This document shows positions 1 through 8,282 of a stretch of DNA of 64,000 bases, piece after piece. The stretch comes from Streptomyces sp. NRRL F-5123 (GTDB taxonomy: Bacteria; Actinomycetota; Actinomycetes; Streptomycetales; Streptomycetaceae). The notes under the pieces are model-generated. The model was not told the origin of the DNA and made no database searches. It saw nothing but the letters and a program-made list of their open reading frames with translations. Location: NCBI RefSeq assembly GCF_000721495.1, contig NZ_JOHY01000026.1, positions 24,775 to 88,774 on the forward strand, written 5' to 3'. Numbering within the stretch: position 1 is the first letter of the stretch; the number at the start of each line of letters is the position of its first letter. The position numbers and the translations under genes are program-made.

Positions 1-599
1 CTGGGCAGCTGGTTGCGCACCTGCACGGCGAGCACGTTGGGCGTACGGCCGTCGGTGTGCAGCAGTTCGGTGACGTCGAAGGCGAAGCCGGTGTAGCCGT
101 ACGGGTGGCCGCCCGCGAGCGTGCCGTTGACGTACACGGAGCTGTCCATGTAGACGCCGTCGAACTCGACGGAGATCCGCCGCCCGGCGAGCGTCTTCGG
201 CAGCGTGAACGTCCTGCGGTACCAGCCGAGGCCGCCGGGCAGGAAGCCGGTGCCGCCCGAGGTGTTGTCCCCGGTCGTCGGCGTCAGCTCGATGCTCCAG
301 TCGTGCGGGACCGCGACCTCGCGCCACCGGGAGTCGTCGTAGCCGGGCTCGGCGGCCCCCGCGTACGCGCCCGTGGGGTCGTCGGCGCCCGCGGAGTTGG
401 CGAGGGCGAAGCGCCACCCGTCGGAGAGGTCCAGACTGCGCCCGGCCGGGTCGAACGCGGCTGCGCGTCCGTGTTCACTCTGCGCGCCGCCGCCCTCCCC
501 CGGAGTGGCCGCCCGTGCGCTGCCGACGAGCCCGGGCAGCGCTGGGACGGCGGCCCCCGCGGCTCCGGTGACCAGGATCGACCTGCGGTTTACCGGCAC
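1..599 (-). CDS. Secreted GH2 beta-galactosidase/beta-mannosidase-type glycosidase, N-terminal part, cut by the window edge
   Basis: The reading frame is open from a GTG at 599 down to base 1 (199 codons), so the C-terminal catalytic part lies outside the window. The start follows a GGAGGAG box by about 8 nt. The N-terminus begins VNRR-like (PVNRRSILVTG) and continues into an Ala/Gly-rich hydrophobic stretch ending near SARA, which reads as a Tat signal peptide. From about residue 60 there is DGWRFAL, then VPHDWSIEL (about residue 95), GWYRRTFTLP and FDGVYMDSSVYVNG. This is the sugar-binding jelly-roll domain that opens family GH2 enzymes. The expected role is extracellular exo-hydrolysis of beta-galactosides or beta-mannosides. 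The family is clear, but the exact substrate cannot be read from this half. Confidence 0.85.
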   Translation of the reverse strand, partial: MPVNRRSILVTGAAGAAVPALPGLVGSARAATPGEGGGAQSEHGRAAAFDPAGRSLDLSDGWRFALANSAGADDPTGAYAGAAEPGYDDSRWREVAVPHDWSIELTPTTGDNTSGGTGFLPGGLGWYRRTFTLPKTLAGRRISVEFDGVYMDSSVYVNGTLAGGHPYGYTGFAFDVTELLHTDGRTPNVLAVQVRNQLP

Positions 600-974
600 T
601 GTGACCACTCCTCCGGGAGGCGTACGAGCAGCGGGCGCGGACACACCGCACCCACCAGAATTGATCAGCAACAAACAGAATCCATCAGACCCCCACGGAT
701 TCTTGCAGCCTCGCTCCCACGCCGGTCAAGAGCCGTGCGCGACCTTCCGTCCCCGGCCGGCCGCTTCCCGCCGGGCGTCGGCGCAGCCTGTGAGGTGCAT
801 GTGAGGCGGCGGGGCGGAGGCGCGGTGGCGGCAGGGCGGAGGCGCGGTGGCGGCGGGGCGGAGGCGCGGTGGCGCGGTGGCGGCGCGGCGCATCCCGCGT
901 TGTCGCGCGGGGCGCGTCCGGGCGTGCTCTCATGGAAGGAGGAGTGCTCACCGGGAGAACTTGCGGAGGTCCGC
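600..974. other. Divergent intergenic region, GH2 glycosidase / alcohol dehydrogenase
   Basis: No gene with convincing codon bias on either strand. Bases 650-705 are unusually AT-rich for this DNA (ACAAACAGAAT is embedded there) and probably hold the promoter of the leftward glycosidase gene. The right half holds the GC-only 22-bp repeat listed separately. A GGAGG at 965-969 is the ribosome binding site for the dehydrogenase. Confidence 0.5.
805..870. repeat. 22-bp tandem repeat, three copies
   Basis: Copies start at 805, 827 and 849 and differ by one base (GGCGGCG versus GGCGGCA). Each contains GGCGGAGGCGCGGT, and a shorter degenerate tail continues to about 890. It lies between divergent genes, about 105 bp upstream of the dehydrogenase start. 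Confidence 0.75.
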
Positions 975-2003
975 GTGGCCACCTATCGCGTTGCCCAGGT
1001 GCCCGCCGCCGGCGGGGCGTTGGCGATCGCCGAGCGCGAGCCGTCCCCGCCCGGCCCTGGACACGTACGGATCACCGTCGACGCGTGCGGGATCTGCCAC
1101 AGCGACGCCGGGTTCGTGGAGGGCGGCTATCCGGGCCTGTCCTACCCGCTGGTGCCCGGCCACGAGATCGCCGGGCGGATCGCCGAGCTGGGTGAGGGGG
1201 TCGCGGAGCGCGGCTGGAAGACGGGTGACCGGGTCGGAGTCGGCTGGTTCGGCGGCTCCTGCGGCCACTGCACGCCCTGCCGCCAGGGCGACTTCATCGT
1301 GTGCGAGAACCTGAAGGTGCCCGGCTGGGCGTACGAGGGCGGCTTCGGCGAGTCCGTCGTCGCCCCCGCCGACGCGCTCGCCCGCATCCCCGACGGGCTC
1401 TCCGCCGCCGACGCGGCCCCGCTGGGCTGCGCGGGCGTGACGACCTTCAACGGACTGCGCCGCAGCTCCGCGCACCCCGGCGACCTGGTCGCCGTCCTCG
1501 GCATCGGCGGGCTCGGCCACCTCGGGGTGCGGTACGCCGCCGCGATGGGCTTCGAGACGGTCGCCATCGCGCGCGGCCCCGAAAAGGCGCAATTCGCCAA
1601 GGAGTTGGGCGCCCACCACTACATCGACAGCGCCGCCACCCCCGCCGCCGACGCGCTGCGGGCGCTGGGCGGCGCGAAGGTCGTGCTGGCCACGGTCGGC
1701 AACTCCGAGGCGATCGCCTCCACCGTGGACGGGCTCGGCCCGCGCGGCGAGCTGGTCGTCATCGGCGCGACCACCGAGCCGCTGGGCATCCACCCGCTCC
1801 AACTGATCATGCAGGCCCGGGTCGTGCGCGGCCATCCGTCCGGCACGTCGCAGGACGTCGAGGACACGATGGCCTTCAGCGCGCTGCACGGCATCACCCC
1901 GATGACCGAGACGGCCCCGCTGGCCGACGCCGACGCCGCCTACCGCCGGATGCTCTCGGGCAAGGCCCGCTTCCGCATGGTGCTGCTCCCGCAGGAGGGC
2001 TGA
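975..2003 (+). CDS. Zinc-dependent medium-chain alcohol dehydrogenase
   Basis: Medium-chain dehydrogenase/reductase of 342 residues oxidising an alcohol, or reducing an aldehyde, with NAD(P). The catalytic zinc ligands are visible as GICHS (Cys near residue 40) and GHEIAG (His-Glu near 61). The structural zinc lobe is CGHCTPCRQGDFIVC (about 95-109), and the Rossmann fingerprint is GIGGLGHLG (about 176-184). An open frame extends far upstream, but GTG at 975 has GGAGG six bases before it and gives the usual family start. Length is standard. It stands alone and is followed by a strong bidirectional hairpin. The 3' end, including the stop codon, is duplicated in tandem immediately downstream. 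Substrate is unknown; the profile resembles AdhP/AdhA-type dehydrogenases. Confidence 0.93.
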   Translation: MATYRVAQVPAAGGALAIAEREPSPPGPGHVRITVDACGICHSDAGFVEGGYPGLSYPLVPGHEIAGRIAELGEGVAERGWKTGDRVGVGWFGGSCGHCTPCRQGDFIVCENLKVPGWAYEGGFGESVVAPADALARIPDGLSAADAAPLGCAGVTTFNGLRRSSAHPGDLVAVLGIGGLGHLGVRYAAAMGFETVAIARGPEKAQFAKELGAHHYIDSAATPAADALRALGGAKVVLATVGNSEAIASTVDGLGPRGELVVIGATTEPLGIHPLQLIMQARVVRGHPSGTSQDVEDTMAFSALHGITPMTETAPLADADAAYRRMLSGKARFRMVLLPQEG

Positions 2004-2034
2004 GCCCTGATGCTCCCGCAGGAGGGCTGAGCCC
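1984..2034. repeat. 27-bp period tandem duplication of the dehydrogenase 3' end
   Basis: The 24-base string running from TGCTCCCG through the stop TGA to GCCC at 1984-2007 recurs exactly at 2011-2034, period 27. The second copy stays in frame and encodes LPQEG-stop again, so read-through of the first TGA would add only about nine residues. Confidence 0.9.
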
Positions 2035-2072
2035 CACGAGAGTGCCCGCGGGTGCGAGTGCCCGTAGGCGGA

Positions 2073-2152
2073 CGGCCCCACCCCGCGAGGCCCTGCGGGG
2101 GCGGGGCCGTACGCCCGCGCACCCGCCGCCGGGGTTCGGCGACGGGTGCGCG
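2073..2152. terminator. Double hairpin between convergent genes
   Basis: First hairpin: CGGCCCC... at 2073 pairs with GCGGGGCCG ending at 2109. Second: CGCGCACCCG (2116-2125) pairs perfectly with CGGGTGCGCG (2143-2152). They separate the convergent dehydrogenase and the leftward gene ending at 2208, so they probably terminate both. Confidence 0.7.
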
Positions 2153-2207
2153 GGGGCAGGTGCGGGTGTTCCCGGGGTCGGACGGCGGTCCGGCTCGGCC
2201 CCCACCG

Positions 2208-2615
2208 TCAGGCGGCGTCGAGCGCCGCGGTGATCTTGCGGCTCATGTCCGCCATGACCGGGCCCGGCGCGCCCTTCTGCGCCAGCGACGCGGCCTCGAC
2301 CGCGGTGAGCACGGTGCTGCGGAAGCCGGCCGCCTCGGCGGCGTCCTGCTTCGCCAGCAGGCTCATGGTCGCGGTCAGGGCGGGCAGGATGCGGTCGGCC
2401 ATCTCGGCGACGGACTTTCCGCCGAGGTCGCCGATCTTCGACTTCGCGGCCAGGACGTGGCCGACCTCGCCGGTCGCCGAGGCGAGCGCGATCGAGCCGT
2501 GGGTGGCGGCCTTGTGCGGCTTGCCGGTCGCGCCCGCCGCGGCCATGAGGGTCACGGCGCCGTAGGCGGCGGTGCGCAGGGTCTGCCGGTCCTGGGCGGA
2601 GAGGGTGAGTGCCAT
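2208..2615 (-). CDS. Small conserved protein of unknown function (135 aa)
   Basis: I do not recognise a named family. The product is Ala/Lys-rich, probably all-helical and soluble, with no signal peptide, membrane segment or cysteine. It begins MALTLSAQDR and ends with a helix like SRKITAALDAA. The start is supported by AAGGAG at a normal distance. Codon use is typical of the neighbourhood with G/C in third position, so it is a real gene. It is transcribed alone, convergent with the dehydrogenase and divergent from the VOC gene. I infer a cytosolic role and cannot say more. Confidence 0.7.
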   Translation of the reverse strand: MALTLSAQDRQTLRTAAYGAVTLMAAAGATGKPHKAATHGSIALASATGEVGHVLAAKSKIGDLGGKSVAEMADRILPALTATMSLLAKQDAAEAAGFRSTVLTAVEAASLAQKGAPGPVMADMSRKITAALDAA

Positions 2616-2866
2616 GGTGGTGAGCTCCTTCGGCCGGGGCCGGGGCCCCTTGCCGGGCCCCGCGCTTCCTTGTGGCCCAGAGCTTCCGCCCGCCGGGTTT
2701 CACGCCGGTCGCACCGCGCTTTCACGTCCCGGCGGTGGGTGAAACCCCCCGAAACCGGAGGCCGTTGCGACGCCGGGACGTCGAGGGCGGCGCGCCTGCT
2801 CCGTTCCCGGAGCGGGAGCGGCCACCGTTGCCGTACCCAGCAGGCGACAAGTGGAGGAGGCCCGCC

Positions 2867-3331
2867 GTGGCGGTCCAGCGGATGGACAACGTCCTGATCG
2901 TCGTCGAGGATCTCGACGCCGTCATCACGTTCTTCGAGGAGATCGGCCTGGAGCTGGAGGGGCGCTTCCCCCTCAACGGCACATGGGCCGAGCGCGTCAT
3001 CGGGCTGCGCGACGTCCGGCAGGAAGTGGCGATGCTGCGCGTCCCGGGCGGCCACGGGCGGGTGGAACTGGCCCGGTTCGACCGGCCGCGGGCCGTCCGG
3101 CCCGAGCCGTACGAGGCGCCGTCCAACACGCTCGGGCTGAGGCGCGTGATGTTCGCCGTCGACGACATCCGCGACACCGTGGCGCGGCTGCGCGGGCTCG
3201 GCGCCGAAGTGGTCGACGAGATCGTGCGGTTCGAGAACGCCTACCTGCTCGCGTACGTCCGCGGTCCGGAGAACATCGTCGTCGGGCTCGCCGAGGAGCT
3301 GAACTCCGCCTCCGCGCAGGGGGATCAGTAG
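2867..3331 (+). CDS. VOC (glyoxalase/bleomycin-resistance/dioxygenase) superfamily protein
   Basis: 154 residues with two beta-alpha-beta-beta-beta modules of the vicinal oxygen chelate fold. The first module begins MDNVLIVVEDLDAVITFF and the second LRRVMFAVDDIRDTVARL. A metal-binding Glu-type ligand is plausible in HGRVELARF. GTG at 2867 follows GGAGGAGG with 6-nt spacing, which fixes the start despite an open frame upstream. Members of this group include lactoylglutathione-lyase-like and antibiotic-binding proteins; neither role can be assigned from the sequence. It is monocistronic. Confidence 0.88.
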   Translation: MAVQRMDNVLIVVEDLDAVITFFEEIGLELEGRFPLNGTWAERVIGLRDVRQEVAMLRVPGGHGRVELARFDRPRAVRPEPYEAPSNTLGLRRVMFAVDDIRDTVARLRGLGAEVVDEIVRFENAYLLAYVRGPENIVVGLAEELNSASAQGDQ

Positions 3332-4058
3332 CCGGCGGCGAGGCGCTCCCCGAGGTGCCGGGGGCACTCGGCCTCCGCTCGGCCGGAAACCTCCGCAACG
3401 CACCCACAGCCGCAGGGCAACGCCCCCGGGCTGATGGCCCATCGCGCGCCTGCCGAGCGGACTGCCCTGGCGCGTGTCGCGCCAAAACGCACCCCCGGCC
3501 GGATGCTCCCCCACGCCGTGGACAACGGGCGCCGGCGGCGGTGGACGCGCTGCTGGGCCGAGGCCGCTGGGCGGGCGTGGCCGGGGCCGACCGGGGACCG
3601 CTCGGCACACACTGCCGGATGACGGACCCCGCGCCTACCGTGACCCAGCTGACCAGCACCGCCGGGCCCGCCGGTCTCCCCCCGGACCAGGTGCTCGACG
3701 GAGCCGGGAGCGCGGCACCGGCCGCCGTGCGCGCAGCGCGGCCGGGTCTGCCAGGAGCGGCTCGGCGAACTCGTCGGGGGCGTGCCACGCCCCGGTGCCG
3801 AAGGGGCGTTGGTCCCGGTCACGGTTGCGGCCGGGCTCCGGCGCGGGCCGGGGCGGACGCAGCGGTGCTGCTGGCGGTCATGCCCCGATGCGGGCAGCGG
3901 GCGGCGGGCCCGCGCCCGGGATTCGCCGTCACCGACCTGGCCTCGGGGGAGGCCCGCGGCCACGATGTGGTGCGGACCCGCTGGGCGGGAGCCTCGGCGT
4001 AGGCGGCGCCGGCCCGACAGGCTGGAAGGCGGGGCCGCGGGTGCCATGGGTGGTCAGT
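3332..4058. other. Non-coding or decayed interval
   Basis: About 730 bases without a convincing intact gene. Codon bias is patchy and shifts between frames, as expected of a decayed gene (see the entry at 3619-4002). No strong hairpin with a following T-run is visible. Confidence 0.45.
3619..4002 (+). pseudogene. Possible decayed coding region with compensating frameshifts
   Basis: An ATG at 3619 opens MTDPAPTVTQLTSTAG with good third-position G/C bias for about 45 codons. Bias then moves to another frame (VCQERLGELVGGV, then GALVPVTVAAGLR), and later returns to the first frame (DAAVLLAVM, then FAVTDLASGEARGHDVV) before a TAG at 4000-4002. Uninterrupted translation gives 127 residues with an Arg/Cys-rich, protein-unlike middle. 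Two compensating indels in an older gene would explain this. The ancestral family is not recognisable. The alternative is a fast-evolving orphan gene. Confidence 0.3.
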
Positions 4059-5387
4059 TCATGTGTCGGCCTGATGACCGGCGGCTCTGCCTGTGGAGTC
4101 CCGGCGCATCGCGGTCATGCTCAGGTCGGCCAGGCGGGGCACGAACGCGACGTCGAGTTCGTCGACCGGGTGGAGCAGGCCCCGTTCGCCGGCCTCGGCC
4201 AGCCACACGGTGCAGGCGGCGCCGGGGTAGGCGGGGTTGACACCGATCTCGCCTTTGGGGAGGAAGCCGTTGAACGGTGTCGCGATCTGGTGGTCGTTCC
4301 AGTAACTCCATGCCCGCAGGGCCTTGGCCTGTTCGAAGGCGAGGTAGAGCTGCGGGTAGCGCTCCAGAATCCGCATCTCGCGGAACAGGCACTGCCCCAG
4401 CAGGGACGGCGCGGTCCGGCTGAGGCTGTTGAAGTCCTGGCCGCGGAAGGTGAAAGCCGTCGCGTCCTGGCCGTGGTCGAGCGCTACTGCGGTGAACAGG
4501 TGGGACAGGCGGTCCCTGGTGTAGCGGGCTGCGCCCGGATCGAGGCGGGGCTCGATGCCGGCGATCAGTGCGTGGAGGCGGTCGGCGCCCGGGTGGAAGC
4601 GGGACAGGTCGAACAGCGTGCCCATGCTGCTGACCGCGGAGAACGCCAGCCGCTTGCAGAGCCCGTTGTTCATCTCGCCGACTTCTGCGTACGCCCGGGT
4701 CTGCGCGCTGGTGGAGTGGAGCATCAGGTACTCCGACAGCACCTCGAAGTACACGTAGCCCAGGAACGGCAGGACGGGGACGGCTGCGGCCAGCTGGTCG
4801 ACGAACGCCTCCGGCGGTGTGCCCCGCCCGGTGGCGTTGGCCAGGACCGTGTCCAGGAACGGCGCAGCCGTGCGGATCTGCTGCACGGCCCGCCGACGGA
4901 GCCGGGCGTCCTCGGCCTCGGTGAGGAATCCGCGAAGGTCCTGGTAGGTGCCCAGGTGGACGGGCCCCAGCCGCAGGTAGTCGATCCCCCGGGCCGGCAC
5001 GGGTGAATCCGGGGTGATCTCGATGACCAGGGTGCGGGTGTGCGGTTTGGTCCGCAGCAGGTACGCGCCGAGGTTGTGCGGCCGCAGCCCGTTGGCGGTG
5101 GGCGTCAGCGGAGCGCAGTACAGCGCGGCCACCAGGCATCCGGACGAGGCGTACAGCTGGCCGCTGGCGCGTATGGCGTCCAGTGCGGTCGTGGTGTGCA
5201 TCAGGTGGATCGGGTGGCCGCTGGCGAGCTGTCGGGTCATGGCGTTGCCGGCCAGCAGCGGCCCGCCGGGGGTGTCGGTTTGGAGGTAGCGCAGCCAGTC
5301 GGCGTCGCTCTGGGCGCATCCGGCGGGCACCGGGCGCGGGCGCGGGGCGGTGTAGTCGGTGTGGGCGTCGTCGAGGTCGGTGTCCAT
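4059..5387 (-). CDS. Unknown 442-aa protein with a possible ADP-ribosyltransferase-like segment
   Basis: No named family recognised. Residues about 60-140 read HLMHTTTALDAIRASGQLYAS, then a Gly-Cys-rich strand, then TLVIEITPDSPV and GTYQDLRGF. The His-x-Thr, spaced Leu..Ile..Ser-Gly-x-Leu pattern resembles the NAD-binding start of KptA/Tpt1, DarT and PARP-like ADP-ribosyltransferases; this is inference from pattern alone. The C-terminal half has aromatic-rich helices (RILERYPQLYLAFEQAKAL, then WSYWNDHQIATPFNG) with no match I know. ATG at 5387 has GGAG 7 nt upstream. It starts only 9 nt after the HD-domain gene stops, so the two form an operon within the five-gene module. Confidence 0.75.
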   Translation of the reverse strand: MDTDLDDAHTDYTAPRPRPVPAGCAQSDADWLRYLQTDTPGGPLLAGNAMTRQLASGHPIHLMHTTTALDAIRASGQLYASSGCLVAALYCAPLTPTANGLRPHNLGAYLLRTKPHTRTLVIEITPDSPVPARGIDYLRLGPVHLGTYQDLRGFLTEAEDARLRRRAVQQIRTAAPFLDTVLANATGRGTPPEAFVDQLAAAVPVLPFLGYVYFEVLSEYLMLHSTSAQTRAYAEVGEMNNGLCKRLAFSAVSSMGTLFDLSRFHPGADRLHALIAGIEPRLDPGAARYTRDRLSHLFTAVALDHGQDATAFTFRGQDFNSLSRTAPSLLGQCLFREMRILERYPQLYLAFEQAKALRAWSYWNDHQIATPFNGFLPKGEIGVNPAYPGAACTVWLAEAGERGLLHPVDELDVAFVPRLADLSMTAMRRDSTGRAAGHQADT

Positions 5388-5396
5388 GGGCGTCTC

Positions 5397-6152
5397 CTAC
5401 GGGGTGCAGGTGATCAAGCTCTGGCGTGCGCTGGTGACGGCGCCCGCGGGGGTTGAGCCGTCGTGGACGGCCTGCTCGCTGCGTACGACGAGAGCGAACG
5501 CGGCGGGCGGCAGCCACCCGGGCACCGTGATGCGCAACTGCGTCAGGTCGGGCCACCACCGCTGCAGCGGCAGGCGGTAGCGGTCCAGGCAGTCGGCCGC
5601 CTTCAGGACGTCGACCAGGAACGGGTCCGCCTGGTAGCCGCGTTCCCGGGACGGGGTGAACTGCTCGTAGGGCACGTCGTGGACGGCGACCGCGTCCGCC
5701 GCACGCTGCAGCATCGCCTCCGGCAGCTCGTGCCCCAGGGCGCGGGTGACCGCCGCGGCGTGGTCGCCGAGCCACCGTGCGGCGCGCTGTCCGTGACCGT
5801 GGTCGGCCCGGTCGTCGTGCCGCCGGCAGTCGTGGACCGCTCCGGCGATGCACGCCGCCGCGACGGCGTCGCTGTCGAGCCCCTGCTCCTGGGCCAGGAG
5901 CACGGCCAGGAGGCTGACGCGCCCGTTGTGGCGGATGCCGTGGTTGGAGTCGGCCACGGCCGGGACCGCGAACCAGTGTCTGTCCGGCACGAGGAGGAGC
6001 CCGGGGCGTGGGATGCTGGGCGCCGCGTCGAAGTTCGCCGGCCGGTTGTCCTCGATCCACCTGAGCGTCACCTGGTCCATGGGCTGGTGTGCCGGTAGAC
6101 GGCGCTCCAAGGCGAGCGCGTGCAAGGAGCCGGGCGCGGCACGATCGGTCAT
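5397..6152 (-). CDS. HD-domain metal-dependent hydrolase
   Basis: 251-residue cytosolic protein with the HD-domain metal set: a His in RHNGRVSLLA (about residue 70), the His-Asp pair in AGAVHDC (about 104), and a later Asp in DVLKAADCLDRY. HD proteins hydrolyse phosphate esters, often of nucleotides. Substrate is unknown here. The start at 6152 follows GAGG by 5 nt. It is upstream of and co-transcribed with the 442-aa protein and diverges from the glycosyltransferase with about 30 bp between start codons, so their promoters must overlap. The coupling to sugar-modifying genes suggests a nucleotide-sugar or nucleotide substrate, which is inference only. Confidence 0.85.
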   Translation of the reverse strand: MTDRAAPGSLHALALERRLPAHQPMDQVTLRWIEDNRPANFDAAPSIPRPGLLLVPDRHWFAVPAVADSNHGIRHNGRVSLLAVLLAQEQGLDSDAVAAACIAGAVHDCRRHDDRADHGHGQRAARWLGDHAAAVTRALGHELPEAMLQRAADAVAVHDVPYEQFTPSRERGYQADPFLVDVLKAADCLDRYRLPLQRWWPDLTQLRITVPGWLPPAAFALVVRSEQAVHDGSTPAGAVTSARQSLITCTP

Positions 6153-6182
6153 CGGGACCTCGACAGATAGGTGCGGGCAGGC

Positions 6183-7040
6183 GTGAAGCTGGGCGTGGCG
6201 ATCCTGACGATGGGCACGCGGCCGAAGGAGCTGGCGGATCTGCTGGAATCGGTCCGCGCACAGACCGCTCCGGCAGCCCGGACGGTGGTGGTGGCCAACG
6301 GGTGCGAAGTGCCGGACCTGCCCCCGTGGGTCAAGACAGTGCAGCTGGCCGAGAACCTGGGGGTGACCGGCGGCCGCAACGCTGCACTGGAGCACCTGAA
6401 GGACATGGACCTCGTGCTCGACCTGGACGACGACGGCCTGCTCGTCGCCGACGACGTCTTCGCCACGATCACCACGCTCTACGAGCAGGACCCGCGCCTG
6501 GGGATCGTCGGCTTCCGCATCGCCGACGAGACCGGTGCGACCCAGCGCCGCCACGTGCCCCGGCTGCGGGCCGGGGACCCGATGCGGGGCGGGCCGGTGA
6601 CCGGCTTCCTGGGCGGGGCGCACGTGCTGTCCACGAGGATGCTGGACGAGGTCGGGCCGTGGCCGCAGGCGTTCTTCTTCGCGCACGAAGAGACCGACAT
6701 GGCCTGGCGGGCGATCGACGCCGACTGGAAGGTCGTCTACGAGCCGCACCTGCTGCTGCAGCACCCGCGTACCTCGCCGGCCCGGCACGCGTTCTTCTAC
6801 CAGGTCAACGCCCGCAACCGGGTCTACCTCGCCAGGCGCCACCTCCCGGCGGCGCTGGTACCCGTCTACCTGGGGGTGTGGGTGTCGCTGACACTGGCCC
6901 GCACCCGGAGCCTGTCGGGGCTGCGGGCCTGGTTCGGCGGCTTCGCCGAGGGCTGGCGCACCCCTTGCGGGCCGCGCAAACCGATGCGGTGGCGCACGGT
7001 GCTGGAGCTGACCCGCCTCGGCCGGCCCCCCGTGATCTGA
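6183..7040 (+). CDS. Family 2 glycosyltransferase
   Basis: 285-residue GT-A glycosyltransferase starting KLGVAILTMGTRP, with NLGVTGGRNAAL for donor binding, the metal-binding acidic run LDLDDDG (about 79-85), and HEETDMAWR near residue 168 for the acceptor side. It would transfer a sugar from an NDP-sugar. GTG at 6183 is preferred because relatives begin KLGVA; GTG at 6171, four codons earlier, is also in frame. There are no convincing membrane segments beyond a hydrophobic stretch near 220-240. It is divergent from the HD gene and convergent with the epimerase (5 bp between stops). Confidence 0.9.
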   Translation: MKLGVAILTMGTRPKELADLLESVRAQTAPAARTVVVANGCEVPDLPPWVKTVQLAENLGVTGGRNAALEHLKDMDLVLDLDDDGLLVADDVFATITTLYEQDPRLGIVGFRIADETGATQRRHVPRLRAGDPMRGGPVTGFLGGAHVLSTRMLDEVGPWPQAFFFAHEETDMAWRAIDADWKVVYEPHLLLQHPRTSPARHAFFYQVNARNRVYLARRHLPAALVPVYLGVWVSLTLARTRSLSGLRAWFGGFAEGWRTPCGPRKPMRWRTVLELTRLGRPPVI

Positions 7041-7045
7041 CCGGC

Positions 7046-8089
7046 TCATGCCGCCCCGGCCTGGGCGCGCAGCCATTGCGGGATCGCCTCGGGAGACCGC
7101 TCCAGCCACGCCACGTAGCGGTCGACGCCGTCCTCGATGCCCACCTGCGGAACCCAGTCCAGTACCCGCCGCATGCGGGTGATGTCGGCGCAGGCGCCCA
7201 GCGGGTCGCCCTGCGGCCTGGGCGTCTCGACGATCCGGGCGCCGGGAAAGTGCCGGCCCACCAGTTCGGCGACCTGCCGGATGGACGTGGCCCGGCCGGT
7301 CCCGACGTTCAAGGTCGCCCGCTCCGCGCCGCCGGTCACCGCCGCCAGCAGCGTCGCCTCGGCGATGTCGTCAACGTGCACGAAATCACGGACCTGCACC
7401 CCGCCGCCGTTCAGGTGCAGCGGCAGACCCAGCGCGGCCCGCATCGCGAACCACGCCACGACCCAGCTGTGGCTGTTCTCCTTGACCACCTGCGGCTCGC
7501 CGTAGACCGAGAAGTACCGCACGATCGCGTACGAGCTGTCCGAGCCGCCCAGGACCAGTCCGGTCTGGTGCTCGCCCCACAGCTTGGTGTTGGCGTACAC
7601 CGACTCGGGCGCCAGCCCGTCGTCCTCGGCGAACCGCGCCCCCACGTCCGCCGTGCCGGTACCGACGCCGTAGACGCTGGCCGAGGACACGAACACCAGC
7701 CGCCTGACGGTGCCGCTGTGCCGGGCCGCGGAGTCGAGCACGGTCTGTGTGCCGTCGACGTTGGCCCGCAGAGCCGCGGCCGGATTGCGAGTGCATTCCG
7801 CAACGTCGGCCAGGGCCGCGGCGTGGATCACGTAGTCGCTGCGCGAGACCACGTCGTCCATCAGCGCGGCGTCGGTGATGTCCCCGGCGATGACGTCCCC
7901 GTCCTGCGGGGACAGCCCGAACACCGAGGAGTAGACGGACGACCCGTAGGCATCCAGCCTGCCCACGGCCAGCGGCTTGGCGCCCAGCGCCCGGAGCCTG
8001 TGCACGATACGGCTGCCGATCAGCCCGAATCCCCCGGTCACCGCAACCGTCGCACCCGACAGATCAGCAAAGCGGTCCTGTGTGTCCAC
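7046..8089 (-). CDS. NAD-dependent epimerase/dehydratase (extended SDR)
   Basis: 347-residue extended short-chain dehydrogenase acting on nucleotide sugars. It has the NAD fingerprint TGGFGLIGS near the N-terminus, the catalytic Ser in SSASVYG, the Tyr-Lys pair in YANTKLWGE (about 163), and the substrate-binding region VRDFVHVDDIAEA. GTG at 8089 has an AAGGGTGGGG box; ATG at 8152 in the same frame would add 21 poorly folded residues. It probably makes the sugar that the neighbouring glycosyltransferase uses. It is divergent from the XRE regulator across about 190 bp. The product is unknown; UDP-hexose 4-epimerase chemistry is the closest general guess. Confidence 0.9.
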   Translation of the reverse strand: MDTQDRFADLSGATVAVTGGFGLIGSRIVHRLRALGAKPLAVGRLDAYGSSVYSSVFGLSPQDGDVIAGDITDAALMDDVVSRSDYVIHAAALADVAECTRNPAAALRANVDGTQTVLDSAARHSGTVRRLVFVSSASVYGVGTGTADVGARFAEDDGLAPESVYANTKLWGEHQTGLVLGGSDSSYAIVRYFSVYGEPQVVKENSHSWVVAWFAMRAALGLPLHLNGGGVQVRDFVHVDDIAEATLLAAVTGGAERATLNVGTGRATSIRQVAELVGRHFPGARIVETPRPQGDPLGACADITRMRRVLDWVPQVGIEDGVDRYVAWLERSPEAIPQWLRAQAGAA

Positions 8090-8165
8090 GTCGACCCCAC
8101 CCTTCGACAGCACCGCGCCCCGATGCGCGGCGTCCGCTGCCGAGGACACCACCAGCCGCCGCTCA

Positions 8166-8202
8166 TCCCCCAGGGGACGACTGTGTGCCCGGTGTGTGCC
8201 CG
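8166..8202. promoter_or_regulatory. Candidate operator between epimerase and XRE genes
   Basis: A palindromic TCCCC-CAGGGGA (about 8166-8178) is followed by two direct copies of TGTGTGCCCG at 8182-8191 and 8193-8202, spaced 11 bp, one helical turn. This is a typical layout for a dimeric HTH regulator acting on its own divergent promoter. Confidence 0.4.
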
Positions 8203-8282
8203 CCGCGGTGACGCCCTCTCAGGACGCCGCCGGGTACGGCAAGGTGTTACAGCAGGCACCGGGCGGCACCTCGGGGGGCGAC

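Noticed and set aside
57..974. Long open frame upstream of and in frame with the alcohol dehydrogenase
   Set aside because: Protein-like sequence begins only at 975. The upstream part is Arg/Gly/Val-rich, antisense to the GH2 gene, and no ribosome binding site supports an earlier start.
5397..5600. Rightward open frames opposite the HD and 442-aa genes
   Set aside because: Antisense shadows of high-GC genes; composition is Arg/Pro/Ala-rich with no recognisable motif.
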